Origin: Arachis hypogaea
Taxonomy: Eukaryota > Streptophyta > Magnoliopsida > Fabales > Fabaceae
Assembly: GCF_003086295.3 (NCBI RefSeq)
Contig: NC_092048.1
Span: forward strand, 65,328,841-65,392,840
Reading direction: 5' to 3'
DNA: 64,000 bases
Shown: positions 54,274 to 64,000 of the stretch, piece after piece
Numbering within the stretch: position 1 is the stretch's first letter
Layout of the letters: the number at the start of each line of letters is the position of its first letter
Made by a program: the position numbers and the translations under genes
The notes under the pieces: generated by a model
What the model was told of the DNA's origin: nothing
The model's input: the letters and a program-made list of their open reading frames with translations, nothing else
Database searches by the model: none

Positions 54274-54287
54274 TAGGCCACATATCA
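54274..54287 (+). repeat. Last bases of the F 5' LTR
   Basis: TAGGCCACATATCA between the CACTA end and the F leader; ends CA like the 3' LTR (TTGTCA at 63038). Confidence 0.75.
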
Positions 54288-54293
54288 AATTTT

Positions 54294-54311
54294 TGGCGCC
54301 GTTGCCAGGGA
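54294..54311 (+). other. Primer-binding site of element F (tRNA-Asp)
   Basis: TGGCGCCGTTGCCAGGGA, one mismatch from the site in H; six bases after the LTR. Confidence 0.9.
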
Positions 54312-54634
54312 GTTCCAATGGTGTTGTATTCTTGGCTATTGTACATATGTGAATATTGTGAATAGCTTAATTTTGGTTTATTGTACATATGTTGCTTGCT
54401 TATTTTTGGTTATTATGGATATGTTGATATTGTGAATATGTTTCTCTTGTTTGCTTTTTGTTTTTCTTATTGGGAGCTCATAGCTTGTTGGACACTCCAT
54501 CCAAGCTTGGTGCAATCAATTGGGAATTTTGGAGATTTAAGCATTGTTGGAAGCTCCAAGATGAATATAAGCACAAGCTTCTTTGGTTAGAACTCTCCAT
54601 AATTCCAACTTAAGGACATTAAACCAAAGTGTTA
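54312..54634 (+). other. Short leader of F where gag-pol would be
   Basis: Only about 320 bases separate the primer site from the post-pol hairpin, compared with about 6.1 kb in H. No gag, protease, RT or integrase words are seen. Confidence 0.8.
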
Positions 54635-54652
54635 GGTGGGAGACACCCCACC
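54635..54652 (+). promoter_or_regulatory. Post-pol 18-nt hairpin (F)
   Basis: Stem GGTGGG, loop AGACAC, stem CCCACC. Flanks (CTTAAGGAC ... AAAGTG.TAGGTGGGA) also match element C. Confidence 0.75.
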
Positions 54653-54869
54653 ATGGTAACACCTTTCTAACCCTCTCTTTGTACATAGTTTCAATTTATT
54701 GCATTTTGTTTCTTGTAGATATCTTAGTTTAGTTTAATTTCAAGCTTAATTTGATTAGATTTTAGTTAGATCATGTGTTTTTGATGAATAATATATTTTG
54801 GGTTTGAAAAATATTTTTGGATATCAAGTTTGATGCCTTATAGCACTAAAAAGTATTGAGAAAAATAGA

Positions 54870-55257
54870 GCATGTGCATGCGCACACAACCCTAATTTTC
54901 ACATTCTGTGCGCACGCACCACTCTGTGCGTGCGCACACCAGCTTATGCACCTTCTGTTGGGAGCGTTAGCACACCTTGTGTGTTCGCATCCCCCTCTTT
55001 TTGTGTCTCTTGTGCATGTGCACGGACCTGTGTGCGTACACACAGATGGCGAGATAACTGACAATTTTGACGCTTCACATAAAAAAAATTAGCCTTTCTG
55101 TGCGTGGGCACAGGTCTATGCCCACGCACACATCAAAACAAGGGCTCTGTTCGCAGCGTTTCACGCACAGTGTGAATGCACAAGCATTTTGCATTTTTCC
55201 TTCCATGTGTACGTGTACGCGTAACCTTGCATTTTCTCCATTTCACATGTACGCGTC
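54870..55257. repeat. GTGCGTGCGCAC / ACGCGT blocks in F (continued at 57072-57144 and 58636-58680)
   Basis: Blocks such as TGTGCGCACGCACCA, TGTGCGTGGGCACAG, GTACGTGTACGCGTAAC. Interrupted by solo LTRs J and K, each of which landed inside this array. Confidence 0.82.
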
Positions 55258-57066
55258 TGATGACAAGTCATCCTAGCCTATTTTAGCTAGCCTTTTTCTT
55301 TTGTTTTCATTAGAATTATGCACTTTCTTGAGCTACAAGCAAGCTAATTGAGTAGATTTTCATGTTTCCCTTGATTGAACCAACCATATATGAATTCATG
55401 CCATTTCATGAGGTTTTGTGCTATATTTGTTGCATATTATGAAAGAATGAAGATCTCATGATTTTGAGCATAGCTTTGATGAGTTTGGTTGATTAATGAT
55501 AGGTGAAGAAAGCTTGGAGAAAGATTGAAGCAAAGAGGAATGGCTAGAAGTGAAGAGAGGACAATGGAATAAGTGAAAATTGAACCAGGAAGGCATGAAG
55601 TTAGCCCCAATGTTAGCCCCCTAACTTGGAGGCTAACGTTAGGCATGAAGATTACTCCCTGGGCTCCCCACGTTTGAGCCAACGTTAGCCCCCTAACTTG
55701 GAGGCTAACGTTGGCACTTGAGAGTTTCTCCCCTGGGCACCAACGTTTGCGCCAACGTTAGCCCCCTAACTTGGAGGCTAACGTTGGCACATGAATCACA
55801 AAGGGGGAAGGGCCAACGTTTGCGCCAACGTTAGCCCCCTAACTTGGAGGCTAACGTTGGCACATGAAGACACAAGGGAGGGGCACCAACGTTTGCGCCA
55901 ACGTTAGCCCCCTAACTTGGAGGCTAACGTTGGCGCCACTAGCACAAAGCATTGCCAACGTTAGGGTCAAAGTTAGACCCCTAACGTTGGCACCAACGTC
56001 CATACCAGTAGAATGTTGCTTGCTGCTATGAAAAGTTGGAGCCAAAGTTAGACCCCTAACTTTGGCTCAAACGTTAGGTCCAACTATGGCTAACTTCAAA
56101 ACCGGTTCAATTGGTTCACTTCGGTTCTTCTTCAAACTTCAAGAGCAATCAACCAAGGCCTCTTTCAACCCAATTCCACCAAGAACAAAGGCCCAACTCA
56201 AGGCTTGAAGATCATTTTTGAAAGTGTATAAATAGGATAGAATTCAAGTTATTCAGGGAGCTTTCCTTTTAGAATTTTCATAATAGTTTTCGGAGAGCTT
56301 TTGAACTTTAATTTCTTTGTTTCCATTGCTTTCAATTTCAATTTACTTTTGTCTTGGATCTTGGATTGGAGAATTGAAGAAATTCTGTTTCAATCTCAAT
56401 CTTGGATCTCTCTATTTATTTACTGCTTAATTGAATTTTCGTTTCTGTTACTTACTTCTCATCTAATTCCTTTGCAATTTACAATTTCCTTGCTATTGTT
56501 CTTGTTGGATCTAGGAAGGCATTGAGATCTAGACTTGGTTTTCTAGTCTCTGGGTCCTGAGATCTAAATTTCCCATTTCAATTCCCTGTTTATTGCTTTT
56601 TCTGTTAATTTACTTTATTGCTTCAAGATCCGGTTCAATCCCAATTCCCTTTCCCTCTTCTGTTTGATGCAATTTAGTTTTTCCTTGTTTAAATTCTGCA
56701 AATCCATTCCCCAATTCCCTTTACATTTCAAGCAATTTATATTCCTTGCACTTTAAGATTCCGCAATTTATATTTCTTGCACTTTAAGTTTCTGCCATTT
56801 AATTTCTTGTTCTTTAAGTTTCAGCAATTTATTTCTTGTTCTCTTTACTTCAATGCAATTTACATTCTGCAAGTCACACAATCATCAACCAAATCTTGAT
56901 TCGCTTGACTAAATCAACCACTAAACTAAAATTGCTCAATCCTTCAATCCCTGTGGGATCGACCTCACTCCCGTGAGTTTTTATTACTTGATACGACCCG
57001 GTACACTTGCCGGTTAGTTTTGTGATGTTTTGTGAGAGATTCGTTTTTCACCAAAATATCTCATCA
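55258..57066 (+). repeat. J: solo LTR of the D1 family
   Basis: 1809 bases, TSD GCGTC (55253-55257 and 57067-57071). Starts TGATGACAAGTCATCCTAGC, ends TCTCATCA. Array of CCAACGTTAGCC ... GGCTAACGTTGG palindromes at 55595-56090, promoter GTGTATAAATAGGATAGAA at 56225-56243, and a tail with GATACGACCCGGTACACTTGC. The start and promoter match D1; the palindrome sequence does not. Confidence 0.93.
55595..56090. repeat. CCAACGTTAGCC/GGCTAACGTTGG palindrome array in J
   Basis: Six or more units; 12-bp arms around CCCTAACTTGGA, with spacers such as CACATGAA.CACAA. Located about 135-630 bases upstream of the TATA box. Confidence 0.92.
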
Positions 57067-57144
57067 GCGTCCATTTATGCATACGCGTCGATCTCTTTTT
57101 TTTTGCCACACCTCGCGGACGCGTCCCTGATGCTTACGTGTGAC

Positions 57145-58630
57145 TGATGATTGGATTTTTGATGGTCTAGAATTCAAAAATGAATCCTCGTTGCAAGTAT
57201 AGTTTCTAAACCAACACTAATCCTTTCATACAAAAATTTGTTTGTCACAAGTAACAAACCCCTAAAATCTATAAACCGAAGTATTGAACCTCGGGTCGTT
57301 CTCCCTAGAAATTGCAATAAAGTGTTCTTGTTATTGGTTATGAGATATTTTAGGGTTTTTGAGATTTTAGACAAGAAATATAAATGGCAAAGAAAATAAA
57401 CTAACAACTAACAAAGCTCTTAGCAAGATATGAGAACTAGAAGTCCTATCCTTGTTATCCTCCTCAATTGTGACCACAAATTGTTCATTGCTACCACTTA
57501 GTTAACCTCTAACCATGGCGGAAAGTCAAGTGGATGAATTAACTTGATTCCACAAGTCCTAGCCAACTCCCAAGGGAAAGACTAGCTTTAGTGGTATCCA
57601 AATCAATTAGCAACTTCTAATTATCAATCAACAAAGGAATTAGATAACTCAAGCATCACTAATTACTCTACCTAGGCCAAGAGGAATAAAATTTATACTA
57701 AAATCCAACCAAGTATTTCATCAAACACTTGAAAGGCACAAAGGAAAAGCATAGTAAATTGATAACAAGAGTAGAATCTATCAACAATTGAATGTAATAA
57801 ATCAACAACAATAATCAAAAAGAACACAATTATTATGAATTACCTCAAATGGAATTGGAAGAAAGTAGAAGAGACAAGAGTAGATCTACAACAAAGTATA
57901 AGAACAACATAATGGAAATTACAACAAAAGAATAGAAGAATGATGATTGCAACAACAAGGAATTGGGAAAAAGAAGTAGAAGAAAGCATGAATGAAAACC
58001 TAGATCTAAGAACTAAACCTAATCCTAATCCTAATTCTAGAGAGAAGTGAGAGCTTCTCTCTCTAAAACTAACTAATCCTAATCCTAATGTGTAAAAATG
58101 AGCTAAAGATGTGTGAATGATTCATTCCCCTTTAATCATTGGTCCTTTTATGCATTTTGGCGCCAAAGTCAATTCCAAATTGGGCCAGCACCTCCTCAGA
58201 AATTTCCAGGCACGTTTTCACTCAAAAAGTCACGTGCGGCATCGGCGCGTACGCGTACAGTGCACGTACGCGCCCCTGGAACATTACGCGATCCGCGCGT
58301 AGGCGCATAGTGCGCGCGCGCGCCCATGGGCTTTTTCCAAATCTTTAGCTTTTCATGATTTCTCCACTTTGCATGCTTTCCTCTCCATTCCTTTGATCCA
58401 TTCCTAGCCTTTTCAACCTGAAATCACTTAACAAACAAATCAAGGCATCTAGTGGAATCAAAGGTGAATCAAGATTAAACAATCAAGGGCCTAAAAAGCA
58501 CGTTTTCACATTTAAGCACAAATTAGGAGACAATCATGAAACCATGCTATTTCATTGAATAAATGTGGGTAAAAGGTTATAAAATCCCCTAAATCAAGCA
58601 CAAGATAAACCCTACAAATGGCGTTTATCA
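57145..58630 (-). repeat. K: solo LTR of a C-like family
   Basis: 1486 bases, TSD GTGAC (57140-57144 and 58631-58635). Minus strand: TGATAAACGCCATTTGTAGG ... AATCCAATCATCA. CGCG-rich palindromic blocks at 58235-58325 match their position in the C LTR. No internal region. Confidence 0.93.
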
Positions 58631-58680
58631 GTGACCCCTTGTGCGTGCGCACAACCCTCTGTGCCTACGCACGCTCCTGT

Positions 58681-59584
58681 TTTCTCACTACTATACTTCT
58701 CTTCTTCTATTATCTCTACTTCTTCTCTTCTTCTTTCTTCCACCCTTCTCTTCTCTTGCTTTAGCCCTCTTCTCTACTTGCTTTACTTTGTTTAGTTTTT
58801 GTTTAGTTGTTTGTTAATTAAATAACTTGCATGTGTTTGATTTATGTGATTGGGTTGCTTCTTGATTATATTTCATCAACGCACTTATACTTTGCCTTAA
58901 ATTACTAGCACCTAATTTATTTTGCACATTTTCATGTTGTTGCATATTAGGTGAAATTTTTTATAAGTGCATAATGCATTTAGTGAATTAAGTTGAACTA
59001 CTTAGTCATCATGGGTCTTAAGTGAATATAATCACATAACCAGGTATTTGTTCCTTGTTAATGCTTTGCATTTTTTTGAGTCGACTTGACTTGATTCTTA
59101 TCAAGACTTGTCACTTTTTGTAACAAGCACCTTATACATGTGATTAATTCATTATTCCTAAGGATGAATAAGTAGTCTCTTTTTATCATTGAATCGGTTG
59201 TTGTTTATTGTGCCATTTTCTATTAATTTTGCGCTTTCACTTGCACAATTTTAATATCCAATATCTCAAATACTCAATTCACTTTGTGGTTGCCTAGGGT
59301 TGCTTGTGCCTTAAGTTTTACTTACTCTTTACTTGCAACCTAGGTGACTTGATTGAGTAACATGCTATTTTTCTTGCTTTTGTGGTTACCATTTTAACTG
59401 GCCAATGTGTTGTGTTCTAAACCGTGCGCATTTAGAATACACACGTTATCTTTTATCATACCACACTTCTATGACTTCTTCCTCAACTATTGTTTATGTG
59501 TTTATACAGCAACCCAGAGCCCCGGTGCCCACCAGCTGAAGGTGGAGCCTCTTAGAGCATCTCTTCACCCCCGGATTGAGTGCA
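58681..59584 (+). other. AT-rich internal noncoding region of F
   Basis: Pyrimidine-rich at 58680-58800 (TCTTCTTCT), then AT-rich. No coding phrases recognised. Confidence 0.65.
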
Positions 59585-59619
59585 TGCACGGAGAACCGTG
59601 CAACGTTTAAGTGTGGAGG
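59585..59619 (+). promoter_or_regulatory. Internal hairpin + TTTAAGTGTGGAGG module (F)
   Basis: Stem TGCACGG, loop AGAA, stem CCGTGCA (59585-59602), then TTTAAGTGTGGAGG (59606-59619). Matches the place before ORF3 in A, H and B, though F has no ORF3. Confidence 0.6.
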
Positions 59620-61118
59620 AGGATCCGCAACTTTTGGGGTATAACTTTCTCTTTCTCAACACTTTGCATTATTCTTTTGTTTTTAGTAGCTACGTTTTTG
59701 TGAATATTTGCTTACTATTTTATTGCATTATATTTTGCTTAGTTTGCTTGTATATATCTTAGCTTGCTATAGTATATTTTTGGTAAATGTTTGCATGTTG
59801 CCTTTTGGTAAAACAACAAAGAATTTTTAGGAAATCCCTTTTTGGGCATTCCATTGATTAGATTTAAAAACTTATTTTTGAACTTGCTTGAAGTATTTTT
59901 TTTATGGAACATAGAAAAGAGCTTGGACAAATACCAAGTGAGATTTGAGCTTTAATTGTGTGTTTGTACATTTTCAACCACAAATTTTGTTCTTGTGTGA
60001 TAAACTCCTTTTATGATTGTGATCTTAGATTTGCTCTAGTCTATATGTCCTATGTTTGATGTTTTGAATGCATTTAGGATGATTGAGGCCATTTTTTGAA
60101 TTGAACTCACTAACCCATATGGCCAACCCTTGCATCTACCTTTGAAAAACCACTTTCGAGCCTTTTAATTCTCCTTTGTTCTAATTTTAAGTACATCATT
60201 CCCCTAAGTGAAAAACCATTATGTCCATGATTTGTATCTTTGATTAGCTTGGGTTTGAGTTTGTGTGTTATTCAAGTGTTAGCAAAATTTGTGGGAAATC
60301 ATTGGTAGTTAGTTTACTTTGGGTATTCATTAACAAAATTTGGAAAAATGGGTAATTACTTATGCATCTATTACTTAAAACATATGCATCTCTCTTATAT
60401 GATAAAAGAAAAATTTTGATGTACATACTTTGTAATTAAAAAAAAGAGAAATGATAATAAAAATGTAAATAAGAGATGCATATGTGGTTGAATTGAAGAG
60501 AAGCATGCATGAGTGAACATGAAAAAGAGGATAAATAGGTAATAGGTTGTTTTATTTTGTTATATAGGATGATATATGATTAGGTGGGATACTTGAGCTA
60601 ATCAAAGATCCAATCTAATAGCCCATTTAACCATATTAATCATACCCTTACCTAAGCCGCATTGCAACCCACAAAAGTCCTTATATGATATTTGCATTCG
60701 TGCATCAAATATTAGTTGATTGTTAGATGACTTGCAAATCTTTGAGAAAATAATTAATGGAGGATTGAGTGATTAAACCCTACACACTGAGCAATTAGAG
60801 TGTAAACACATCCGGTGAGGGTTTCAATTGCTCAATTCTATGTTCCCATTGCTTATCTTGTGTCTTCTTGCAAGTTGTTGAAATGAATTTTGGAAATTTC
60901 AAATCAATTCTTTGGATATTGATCATATTGCTATATTTGCTTTGTCTTAACCCTAAGCTTTATTTTGGATTAATTGAGATTCTTTTGTTTGTTTTTGCCA
61001 AACTCAATAGGAACAATATTGTAGATATATATAGATAGTATATAGTATACTTGCATGCATATAGATAGTTGTATTAAATCAAATGTTTACCCTTTCATTC
61101 ATCTCCTTTGGTTGTGTT
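59620..61118 (+). other. 3' noncoding region of F
   Basis: AT-rich, no gene. A mildly GC-richer stretch at 60590-60680 (TACCTAAGCCGCATTGCAACC) may be conserved in other Athila-type elements (from memory). Confidence 0.6.
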
Positions 61119-61153
61119 TAGCATGAGGACATGCTATTGTTTAAGTGTGGGAG
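61119..61153 (+). promoter_or_regulatory. Pre-LTR hairpin and polypurine tract (F)
   Basis: Stem TAGCATG, loop AGGA, stem CATGCTA (61119-61136), then TTTAAGTGTGGGAG (61140-61153) and AAT before the LTR at 61157. Here the tract is clearly purine-rich, as expected for plus-strand priming. Confidence 0.75.
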
Positions 61154-61156
61154 AAT

Positions 61157-63038
61157 TGATGAGTCCATATTTTATGATATATTTTGGTTTGATTTGAGTG
61201 GATTTAATGACATAAACCCACATTTATTCATCTAAATAGCATGCTTTTGACATTTCTTCCTAAATTTTGCTTAAAAGTAAAAACATGCTCTTTTGTGCTT
61301 AATTCTAGTCAACTTTATTCACTTTAATCCCATTTGGTGCCTTGATGTATTTGTTAAGTGATTTCAGGTTTCCAAGGCAAGCATGGGTTGAAGAAGTAAG
61401 AAAAAGAGCATGCAAAAGGGAAGAAACCATGAAGAAATGGAGTTTGGAAATTTTGGCATGTGTGCGCACGCACAACCATGCGTGCGTACGCACAAAGAAG
61501 ATTTGCGAGTGACGCGTACGCGTGACCAACGCGTATGCGTGGGAGTGAATTGCGCCAAATGACGTGTACGCGTGACATGAGTCACGTGAGCTCATTAATG
61601 CAAATCGCTGGAGGCGAATTCTGGGCCTCCAGAACCCAGTCCAACTCATTTCTGGAGCTATATCAAGCCAAAGTGAAGTGGAATGAAGGGGGGCAATTAA
61701 GTTTAGCTTTTCTTATATTTTTCTCTTAGTTTCTATAGAGAGAAGCTCCCGCCTTACTCTAGAATTAGGTTAGGTTTAGTTTAATTTCCTTTGATTTCAG
61801 TCTTTAATTCTTGTTTTAGTGTAGTTTCATTTATGTTTCTATGCTTTCTTGTCTTTATCTTCTTCATCTCTTTTGTTATTTTCTCTTTTATGTCAATTTT
61901 CAAGTTATGAATACTTTTGTTATTTTAATTCTAATTAATGTAAATTTATGTTTCCATGTCATTTGTTGCTTTCTTTAGTTGTCTTTGTCATTTTCTTGCT
62001 TTTGGTATTTTATATTTTATTTTTAATGCAATTTAATATTATTTTATTTTCATTCACACCAAGTGTTTGATAAAATGCTTGGCTTAATTTTTACATAGCT
62101 TTTCCTCACTCTTGACTTGGAATTGTGGACTTTGGTGTTTCTTGAGTCATTGATGTCCATTCTTGTTTGATACATTAGAGTAGTTAGTTGATTTGGTCTC
62201 CATTGACTCTATGTGACCCTTAGTGTTGACATAGGACTTATGGATTAAAATTAACTATGCCTATGTGACTTATCCTCAATGTAAGGTTGACTAAGTAGGA
62301 TTAACTCTTCATAATCATCATGTGTTTGTGGTCAATGGCTAGGATAAGTAACCTTAGCTCTCAATTACTTGCTAAGAGGTTTCTTGCATTTGAAGTTTCC
62401 TTTCCTTGCATTTAATTACTTTGACTTTTATTGCTTTTATGTTTTATTTCTTGCACGTTTAATTTTCACGCTCTTGGTTGAGAAATTGGGTGTTTGGGTG
62501 GAATTGTGTTGTGGATGTCCATTCCGCATTGTGTAAGAATTTTTAATTGGTTTGGTTTCCCTTGACTCTAAGTGACCCACTAGTGTTGACTTAGGACTTA
62601 GGGATTGGAATCAATTATACCCTTTTGACTAATTCTCAAGTAGGATTGACAAATTGGGATTAATTCCACACAACTAGGATAGGAAACCTAGATTACCCAC
62701 TTCTTGCCAAGAGCCTCTTTTTACTATTTGATTTCTATTTGCATTGCTTTTAATTGCTTTCCTTTTAATTTCTTACATGATCATTTGCTCTCTTGCTATT
62801 TACATCTCTTGCTCTCTTGCTTTCCCAATTCCCTGTCCTCCCTCATAGCTAATGATATGACACTTAGTTGTAACTCCTAGGGAGAACAACCCGAGGTTGA
62901 ATTAATCTTGATCTCGGTTACTTTAATTTGAATTAACATTTGATCGTGAGAATTCATTATTTTTTTGGACTATGCTACCAACGAATTGATTCTTGTTTTT
63001 TATCGATTCCAAACTAAACGAGAATTCTTGCATTGTCA
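61157..63038 (+). repeat. 3' LTR of element F
   Basis: 1882 bases, uninterrupted; starts TGATGAGTCCATATTTTATG and ends GCATTGTCA, then TSD AAGAA. Shows the empty target of H at about 62055. CGCG block array at 61455-61590. Confidence 0.93.
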
Positions 63039-63043
63039 AAGAA

Positions 63044-63124
63044 CAACAGAGGCAGGGGCATGAAATAGAAGAAATGAAGCACTCCATTGGATCCTCTGGA
63101 AGGAGTAGTAGCCACCATCACTAA
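63044..63124 (+). pseudogene. ORF3 of element G, C-terminal piece
   Basis: Reads QQRQGHEIEEMKHSIGSSGR, SSSHHH and stops at TAA 63122-63124. Together with 34084-34133 (KEEQRVIREE) it forms a continuous Glu/Gln/Arg-rich, coiled-coil-like tail like the end of ORF3 in A and H. This continuity across 28.9 kb is the proof that F is inserted in G. Confidence 0.75.
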
Positions 63125-64000
63125 GGTGGATTCATTCTCTTAATCTCCTGTTGCCTGTGTTGTTTTTCTGTTTTCCATGTATTTTATCTTATTTGTCTGT
63201 TTTCCATGTATTCCATGCATCTCTCACCTTACTTAAAAGAAAATTTTAATTGAAAAAGAAAAGTAAGATGCATGAATTTCGAGTTATATATTAAGAATAG
63301 TTCAATTATTTGATGTGGTGGCATTACTTTTATTTTCTGAATGCATGAATAAACCATGCATATTTGATGTTGGAGTTAAGAATGTTGTCTCTTGAAAGAA
63401 TGATGATAAAGTAAAGTATTATTGGTAATCAGAAAAATCCAAAATTGATTCTTGAAGAAAGAAAAAGAAGCATGCAAAAAAAAAGAGAAAAAAAGAATAT
63501 ATATGTGAAAAAAGGGGGCAAGCAGAAAAAGAAATAAAAAGAAGAAAAAGGCAATAGCTCTTTAAACCAAAAGGCAAGAGCAAAAAGCCAATATCTCTTT
63601 AAACCAAAAGGAAAGAGAAAGGATCTAAGGCTTTGAGCATCAATGGTTAGGAGGGCCTGAAAGAAACACAATCTTGACCTAAACAGTTCAAATGAGCTGC
63701 TTCCCTAACTATATGCTTGTGGTGTGAAGGTGTCAAGTGAAAAGCTTGAGACTGGGCAATGAAAGTCGTGATCCAAAGCAAAGAGTGTGCTTAAGAACTC
63801 TGGACATCACTGGCTGGGGATTCTAGCAAAGTTGAATCACAATCCTAAGGGGTTCACCCAGTTAAGTGTCTGTGGCATTTATGTATCCGATGGTAATATT
63901 GGAAAACAAAGTGCTTAGTGTCACGGCCAAGACTCTAAAGAAGCTGTGTTCAAGAATAAAAAAGAAATAAACTATGAGAGTCAATAATATCATTTGGATT
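63125..64000 (+). mobile_element. Element G, segment 2: 3' noncoding region
   Basis: Collinear with 44860-45790 of H (TTGATGTGGTGGCATTAC, AAAAGCCAATA, GGCTTTGAGCATCA). The conserved domain is at 63621-63907; its hairpin at 63733-63749 is slightly altered (TCAAG..CTTGA with a longer loop). The 3' LTR should begin a few hundred bases beyond the window. Confidence 0.8.

Larger units (their letters stand above)
34134..63038 (+). mobile_element. Element F: non-coding LTR element (LARD-like), with four insertions
   Basis: Flanked by AAGAA (34129-34133 and 63039-63043). LTRs start TGATGAGTCCATATTTTATG (34134 and 61157) and end TCA (54287 and 63038). Removing H, CACTA I, J and K leaves LTRs of about 1.9 kb and an internal region of about 3.5 kb with primer site, both hairpin modules and a polypurine-like tract, but no gag or pol. 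It is thus a large retrotransposon derivative that must have been mobilised by another element. The host ORF3 of G reads on directly across the site (REE|QQRQGHEIEEMK). Confidence 0.9.

Noticed and set aside
48542..54276. Reading the 5.7-kb element as a Mutator or PIF/Harbinger element
   Set aside because: The CACTAC termini and subterminal repeats fit CACTA; there is no 8-9 bp or TTA duplication. The triplets TAA/TAG are an imperfect CACTA-type TSD.
1..64000. Ordinary host genes
   Set aside because: All coding similarity belongs to retrotransposons or to gene pieces inside the CACTA element; no complete cellular gene outside mobile DNA was found.

Overview
The window is plant nuclear DNA made almost wholly of nested LTR retrotransposons. 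I see no intact host gene. The LTRs that begin TGATGAGCG(G/A)ATAATTTATACGC, the pairing of a full Ty3-gypsy element with a pol-less partner, and the tRNA-Asp primer sites look like the FIDEL/Feral-type repeats of peanut (Arachis). That genus call is recognition from memory, not a search.

I reconstructed the nesting from target-site duplications (TSDs) and LTR ends. Outermost is G (+), seen at 33241-34133 and 63039-64000. Two insertions sit in G. The first is E (-, Del/Tekay-like chromovirus, 26638-33240, rest off-window). E is cut by C (-, Athila/Tat-like, 3798-26637). C carries A (+, 3' part only, 1-3797), solo LTR D2 (8699-10352, TSD CTAAC), solo LTR D1 (10454-12850, TSD ACATG) and element B (14536-24566, TSD GACGC). 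The second insertion in G is F (+, 34134-63038, TSD AAGAA), an LTR element without coding sequence. F carries the full element H (35059-47544, TSD CACAC), a CACTA-type DNA transposon I (48545-54273), solo LTR J (55258-57066, TSD GCGTC) and solo LTR K (57145-58630, TSD GTGAC).

Coding content is decayed. H has gag, protease, RT, RNase H, integrase and a third ORF (ORF3) in the env position, broken by stops, frameshifts and a catalytic Asp-to-Asn change in integrase. A keeps only ORF3. B keeps gag-protease and an ORF3 stub but has no RT, RNase H or integrase. C has gag-pol split by three insertions. E has gag, RNase H and part of integrase. The CACTA element carries fragments of an ABCB-type transporter gene with introns and splice sites still in place, and a possible intact two-exon gene for 88 residues.

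The most interesting signal is noncoding. Two small hairpin modules recur at fixed places in diverged elements, with paired base changes in the stems: an 18-nt hairpin just after integrase, and a 7-bp hairpin followed by an AAGTTTGGTGT/AAGTGTGG motif. The second occurs twice per element, once before the 3' LTR and once before ORF3 or an equivalent internal place. Element F lost all its genes but keeps both. LTRs of one family also hold arrays of long palindromes whose arms change together, and unrelated palindromes occupy the same promoter-upstream slot in different copies. Two LTRs contain a fossil primer-binding site.
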